Assembly (NCBI RefSeq): GCF_014851765.1
Contig: NZ_JACVAI010000010.1
Coordinates: forward strand, 1-57,408
Length of the DNA: 57,408 bases
Origin: Pseudomonas sp. PDM04
Lineage (GTDB): Bacteria; Pseudomonadota; Gammaproteobacteria; Pseudomonadales; Pseudomonadaceae
Direction of reading: 5' to 3'
Of this stretch, positions 54,129 through 57,408 are shown piece by piece. The notes below the pieces were generated by a model, which did not search any database, was not told the origin of the DNA, and was given only the letters and a program-made list of their open reading frames with translations. A program made the translations under genes and the position numbers. Position 1 is the first letter of the stretch; each line of letters opens with the position of its first letter.

Positions 54129-56021
54129 TTACACGTGAGGGTCGCCAGGCGCTTTGCTCGGCGTGGCGTATTGAGGCTTGAGGTGACCGTCCTGGTCGAG
54201 CAGCCAGGCATCCATGATCTGCCGCACCACAGGGCCGGCGACACGCCCACCGGCCTCACCGTTTTCGATCATCACCGAGATCACGATTTTCGGGTGTTCG
54301 GCCGGCGCGAAACCGACAAACAAGGCGTTGTCGCGGTGACGCTCCAGGGTTTTCTCACGGTTGTAGCGCTCGCCCTGCTTGATCGCCACCACCTGCGCCG
54401 TGCCGCTCTTGCCGGCGATACGGTACTGGGCACCCTGCGCCGCTGCCCGGGCGATCCCGCGCGCATCGTGCATGACCATTTGCATGCCATGGTTGACCTG
54501 TTCCCAATCGCGCGGGTCTTTCAGCAGGATGTTGGGCATCGGGTGCTCATCCACAGGCGCCACACCATCCACGGTCCTGGCCAGGTGCGGCCGGTTCCAG
54601 ACGCCCTTGTTGGCGATCAGCGCGGTGGCTTGGGCCAGTTGCAGCGGTGTGACCTGCATGTAGCCCTGACCGATGCCGAGAATCACCGTCTCGCCCGGGA
54701 ACCACGCCTGACGGCGCGTGGCGCGCTTCCAGGCCTGGGACGGCATCAAACCGGCGGACTCTTCGTTCATGTCCAGCGAGACCTTCTCACCGAGGCCGAA
54801 CATGGCCATGTAGTCGTGCAGACGATCGATGCCCAGCTTGTGCGCCAGGTCGTAGAAATAAGTGTCGTTGGAGCGCATGATCGCCGCGTCCATGTCCACC
54901 CAGCCGTCGCCGCTGTGGTTCCAGTTGCGATACTTGTGATCGTAGTCCGGGAGCTGGTAATAGCCGGGGTCGAAGACACGGGTCTGCGGCGTGACCACGC
55001 CGGCATCCAGGCCGGCAATCGCCACCTCGGGCTTGATCGTCGAGCCGGGGGCATAGAGCCCCCGTAGCACGCGGTTGAACAGCGGGCGGTCGATGGAGTC
55101 ATGCAGCGCCGCGTATTCCTTGAAGCTGATGCCGGTGACGAACAGGTTGGGATCGAAACTTGGCTTGCTGACCATGGCCAGCACTTCGCCGGTCGACGGA
55201 TCGAGCGCGACCACGGAACCCCGGCGGTCACCAAGGGCCTGTTCCGCGGCTTCCTGAAGCTTGACGTCGAGGCTCAGGACGATGTTTTTCCCGGGAACCG
55301 GATCGGTGTGTTTGAGCACCCGCAGTACCCGGCCCTGGGCGTTGGTTTCAACTTCTTCATAACCCACATGGCCGTGCAACTCCGACTCGTAGAACTTCTC
55401 GATCCCGGTCTTGCCGATAGACTGGGTACCACGGTACTCGACCGTATCCAGCGCCTTGGATTCCTTTTCGTTGATACGACCGACATAGCCAATCGAATGC
55501 GCGAAATGCTCGCCCATCGGGTAGTGACGCACGAATTGCGGCTCGACATCGATCCCGGGCAGACGGAACTCGTTGACGGCGAGCACGGCGATCTGTTCTT
55601 CGCTCAGTTCGTAGAACAGGGTGACCGGCACAAAGGGATGACGCGCCTGCTTCATCGCCTTGTCGAACAGCGCCCGATCTTCAACGGGCAGGTGCAGCAG
55701 GTCGACCACCTCGTCCAGCTCTTGCTTGACGTCAGAGGCACGTTCGCGGGTGATCGTCAGGTTGAAACTGGGACGGTTATCGGCAAGGACCACGCCGTTG
55801 CGGTCATAGATCAGACCCCGGGTCGGGGTGATCGGCAAAACATGGACACGATTGTTCTCGGAGATCGTCGAGTGGTAGTCGAACTCCATCACTTGCAGCA
55901 CATACATTCGCCCTACCAGCGTGCACATGATGGCGACGACGAACAAGGCGCAAGCCATCAGTCTTTTGTTGACCAGGCGCGTCTCTTTTTCGTGATCCTT
56001 GATCGGTATCGGTTCGGGCAT
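54129..56021 (-). CDS. mrdA: Penicillin-binding protein 2 paralogue (peptidoglycan transpeptidase)
   Basis: This 630-residue inner-membrane class B PBP cross-links peptidoglycan, probably for cell elongation. An N-terminal membrane anchor (about 21-42, MACALFVVAIMCTLVGRMYV) and a pedestal domain (RGLIYDRNGVVLADNRPSF) precede the transpeptidase domain. Active-site motifs are Ser327-x-x-Lys330 in APGSTIKPE, SND in MRSNDTYFYD, and KSGT at 538-541. The length and motifs are intact. It lacks the rodA, rlpA and rsfS neighbours of the usual mrdA locus, so it is probably a second copy. The ATG is at 56021. Confidence 0.88.
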   Translation of the reverse strand: MPEPIPIKDHEKETRLVNKRLMACALFVVAIMCTLVGRMYVLQVMEFDYHSTISENNRVHVLPITPTRGLIYDRNGVVLADNRPSFNLTITRERASDVKQELDEVVDLLHLPVEDRALFDKAMKQARHPFVPVTLFYELSEEQIAVLAVNEFRLPGIDVEPQFVRHYPMGEHFAHSIGYVGRINEKESKALDTVEYRGTQSIGKTGIEKFYESELHGHVGYEEVETNAQGRVLRVLKHTDPVPGKNIVLSLDVKLQEAAEQALGDRRGSVVALDPSTGEVLAMVSKPSFDPNLFVTGISFKEYAALHDSIDRPLFNRVLRGLYAPGSTIKPEVAIAGLDAGVVTPQTRVFDPGYYQLPDYDHKYRNWNHSGDGWVDMDAAIMRSNDTYFYDLAHKLGIDRLHDYMAMFGLGEKVSLDMNEESAGLMPSQAWKRATRRQAWFPGETVILGIGQGYMQVTPLQLAQATALIANKGVWNRPHLARTVDGVAPVDEHPMPNILLKDPRDWEQVNHGMQMVMHDARGIARAAAQGAQYRIAGKSGTAQVVAIKQGERYNREKTLERHRDNALFVGFAPAEHPKIVISVMIENGEAGGRVAGPVVRQIMDAWLLDQDGHLKPQYATPSKAPGDPHV

Positions 56022-56293
56022 TTCTGCAGCGGCTCTTCGACTGAAAATGAAGCACCGATCCTTGGGCGGGCAATCAGTCCGTGAAAAAAGAGCTGCACCA
56101 TACCAAAAACCGGTGGGTCGCTTTATTACGATTTCCTCGAACGGTTGTCCTTGAAGGCCAAATCGACCGTCGGCTTACCTTAGACTCGTGCATTTTTCAC
56201 AAGATTGATGTTTCGATTCGTGCATTTTTCTCGTCGAAGGGCCTGTGGATACTGGGTGCATGTCATTCCTTTTTCGCGTCTGGGAGTCTTTTC
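56022..56293. promoter_or_regulatory. Divergent intergenic region with a direct repeat
   Basis: A direct repeat CTCGTGCATTTTTC / TTCGTGCATTTTTC occurs at about 56186-56199 and 56217-56230, three helical turns apart, in front of the luciferase-like gene. It could be an operator. The open frame of the next gene runs through this region, but its protein similarity does not begin here. Confidence 0.4.
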
Positions 56294-57217
56294 ATGCATT
56301 CACGATTTCAACGATTACTCGGCTCGAACGGGTTTTCCATAGGCCTGGAACTGCCGCTGGACAACGACTGGTCCAGCGACGGTCAGAATCGGCGGATAGC
56401 CGAAGGCCGGCCCTTTGGTGTTCCGGACCTGAGGCAGCATGCAGCGATGGCACGCCTGGCCGACAAGGCCGGGTTCAAAGCCCTGTGGGTTCGCGATGTG
56501 CCCGTTTACGACCCGAACTTCGGTGATGCCGCACAGGTGTTCGAGACCTTTTCCTATCTGGGATACCTGGCCGGGATCACCGACAACATCATGCTGGGTA
56601 CGGCGGCAGTTGTGCTGCCATTGCGTCAGCCCTGGCTCACGCTGAAGGCCGCCAACAGCATCGATGAGTTGAGCGACGGTCGCCTGTTGCTGGGTGTGGC
56701 CAGTGGCGATCGACCCATGGAATACCCGTTGTTCGGGGTGGATTACGATCAGCGCGCAGAGGTGTTCCGCGATACGGTGGAACTGTTGCGTAGCCAGGGT
56801 GAAGGTCGTCTGCCTGAAGGTGCGCAATTGCTTCCGCAGCGGGATCAAGCCGTCCCCCTGTTGGTAGCGGGGCTGGGCCAGCAGTCACCGGCCTGGATTG
56901 GCGAACACATGGATGGCTGGCTGGCCTATCCTGGGACACCGGATGAACATCGTCGTCGGGTGGGCCTCTGGCGCGAGGTGGGTGGGGACAAGCCTTACAT
57001 CAGCTTCGTCCATCTGGACCTGGCGGCCAATCCTCATACCCCGATGCGTCGTGTGCGTTTCGGCGGCACTTGCGGGCGGTTGGCATTGATTGATGAGCTT
57101 CAGGCCTTGCGTGAAGCCGGTGTCCAGCACGTAGGCCTGCATGTGCGTCGCAGCGAACGGCCGGTTGCCGAGGTCATCGAGGAGATCGCTGAGCACGTTC
57201 TGCCGAAGTTTCACTGA
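56294..57217 (+). CDS. Luciferase-like monooxygenase (LLM class oxidoreductase)
   Basis: This 307-residue flavin-dependent oxidoreductase of the bacterial-luciferase superfamily has a TIM barrel that uses FMNH2 or F420-type cofactors (FMN expected in Pseudomonas). Typical segments are ARLADKAGFKALWVRDVPVY, ITDNIMLGTAAVVLPLRQPW, LSDGRLLLGVASGDRPMEYP and VPLLVAGLGQQSPAWIGEH. The ATG at 56294 has GGGAG eight bases upstream; the open frame extends to 56081, but that part looks non-coding. The substrate is unknown. It is divergent from the PBP2 gene and not in an operon. Confidence 0.85.
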   Translation: MHSRFQRLLGSNGFSIGLELPLDNDWSSDGQNRRIAEGRPFGVPDLRQHAAMARLADKAGFKALWVRDVPVYDPNFGDAAQVFETFSYLGYLAGITDNIMLGTAAVVLPLRQPWLTLKAANSIDELSDGRLLLGVASGDRPMEYPLFGVDYDQRAEVFRDTVELLRSQGEGRLPEGAQLLPQRDQAVPLLVAGLGQQSPAWIGEHMDGWLAYPGTPDEHRRRVGLWREVGGDKPYISFVHLDLAANPHTPMRRVRFGGTCGRLALIDELQALREAGVQHVGLHVRRSERPVAEVIEEIAEHVLPKFH

Positions 57218-57286
57218 CCCTGCTGCGTGTGCGAGGGCAGCCGAGAGGCTGTCCTTTGTGTGCGTGGTTTTTCTCGCGCGCAAAAC

Positions 57287-57320
57287 AAAACCCCTACCTG
57301 CATACGCAGATAGGGGTTTC
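57287..57320 (-). terminator. Terminator of the rRNA operon
   Basis: CCCCTACCTGC-ATAC-GCAGATAGGGG forms a strong stem with one mismatch. On the minus strand it is followed by TTTTGTTTT. It lies directly after the 5S rRNA. Confidence 0.9.
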
Positions 57321-57329
57321 GGAATTTAA

Positions 57330-57408
57330 TCTTGACGATGACCTACTCTCACATGGGGAAACCCCACACTACCATCGGCGATGCATCGTTTCACTGCTGA
57401 GTTCGGGA
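57330..57408 (-). rRNA. rrf: 5S ribosomal RNA, 3' part (cut by the window edge)
   Basis: The minus strand reads TCCCGAACTCAGCAGTGAAA through GATGCATCGCCGATGGTAGT to GTAGGTCATCGTCAAG, the 3' two thirds of a Pseudomonas 5S rRNA. The 5' part and the rest of the rRNA operon lie beyond the right edge. Confidence 0.97.

Overview
The window looks like a chromosomal segment of a fluorescent Pseudomonas (P. fluorescens complex). The evidence is high GC, many REP elements of the type GTGGGAGCGAGCCTGCTCGCG, a pyoverdine-type NRPS and receptor, isonitrile hydratase InhA, a quinohemoprotein amine dehydrogenase (Qhp/Pea) locus, a Pseudomonas-restricted DUF3077 protein, and a 5S rRNA end at the right edge. 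The species assignment is inference. Region 1 (1-4356) holds tandem REP repeats, a TonB-dependent ferrisiderophore receptor with an STN signalling domain (FpvA-like, minus strand), a candidate structured RNA resembling phage C4 antisense RNA, a DUF3077 gene behind a structured leader, and a REP-containing ~180-bp tandem array that carries copies of the 3' end of that gene. Region 2 (4357-35664) is a siderophore NRPS operon read leftwards. Three end-overlapping giant genes encode seven modules, with a stand-alone thioesterase upstream and a divergent SCP2-JmjC/cupin oxygenase. I aligned the A-domain pocket residues by eye. They suggest D-Ala, D-Lys, L-Ala, Gly, D-Ser, a basic residue (probably an N-hydroxyornithine derivative) and Asp. 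The Asp is probably beta-hydroxylated by a TauD-like domain fused to the end of the second NRPS, while the Asp module itself lies on the third NRPS behind a catalytically dead condensation-like domain. The placement of epimerization domains and of the two condensation-domain types is self-consistent. Matches to the PvdS iron-starvation promoter (TAAAT-N16-CGT, and a CTAAT variant) lie in front of the oxygenase, the thioesterase and the first NRPS. The simplest reading is a pyoverdine side-chain assembly line, although the last NRPS carries no thioesterase domain. The Ala activation domains of modules 1 and 3 are nearly identical over ~1.18 kb at the DNA level. Region 3 (35865-41704) has mixed metabolic genes: an SDR overlapping a GH15 glycosidase, a GlxA/AraC-type regulator divergent from inhA, a candidate GacA/RsmA-system small RNA with GGA-loop hairpins, an AHSA1/SRPBCC protein and an LprI-like secreted protein. 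Region 4 (41801-53982) is a complete quinohemoprotein amine dehydrogenase system. The structural and maturation genes qhpA-qhpD-qhpC-qhpB form one minus-strand operon. A sigma54 activator followed by qhpF-qhpE-qhpG forms another. A plus-strand aldehyde dehydrogenase, with a good sigma54 promoter and an upstream perfect palindrome, sits between them. Together these would oxidise a primary amine (probably an aromatic amine such as phenylethylamine) to the aldehyde in the periplasm and the aldehyde to the acid in the cytoplasm. Region 5 (54129-57408) has an orphan PBP2 paralogue, a luciferase-like monooxygenase, and the terminator and 3' part of a 5S rRNA on the minus strand.
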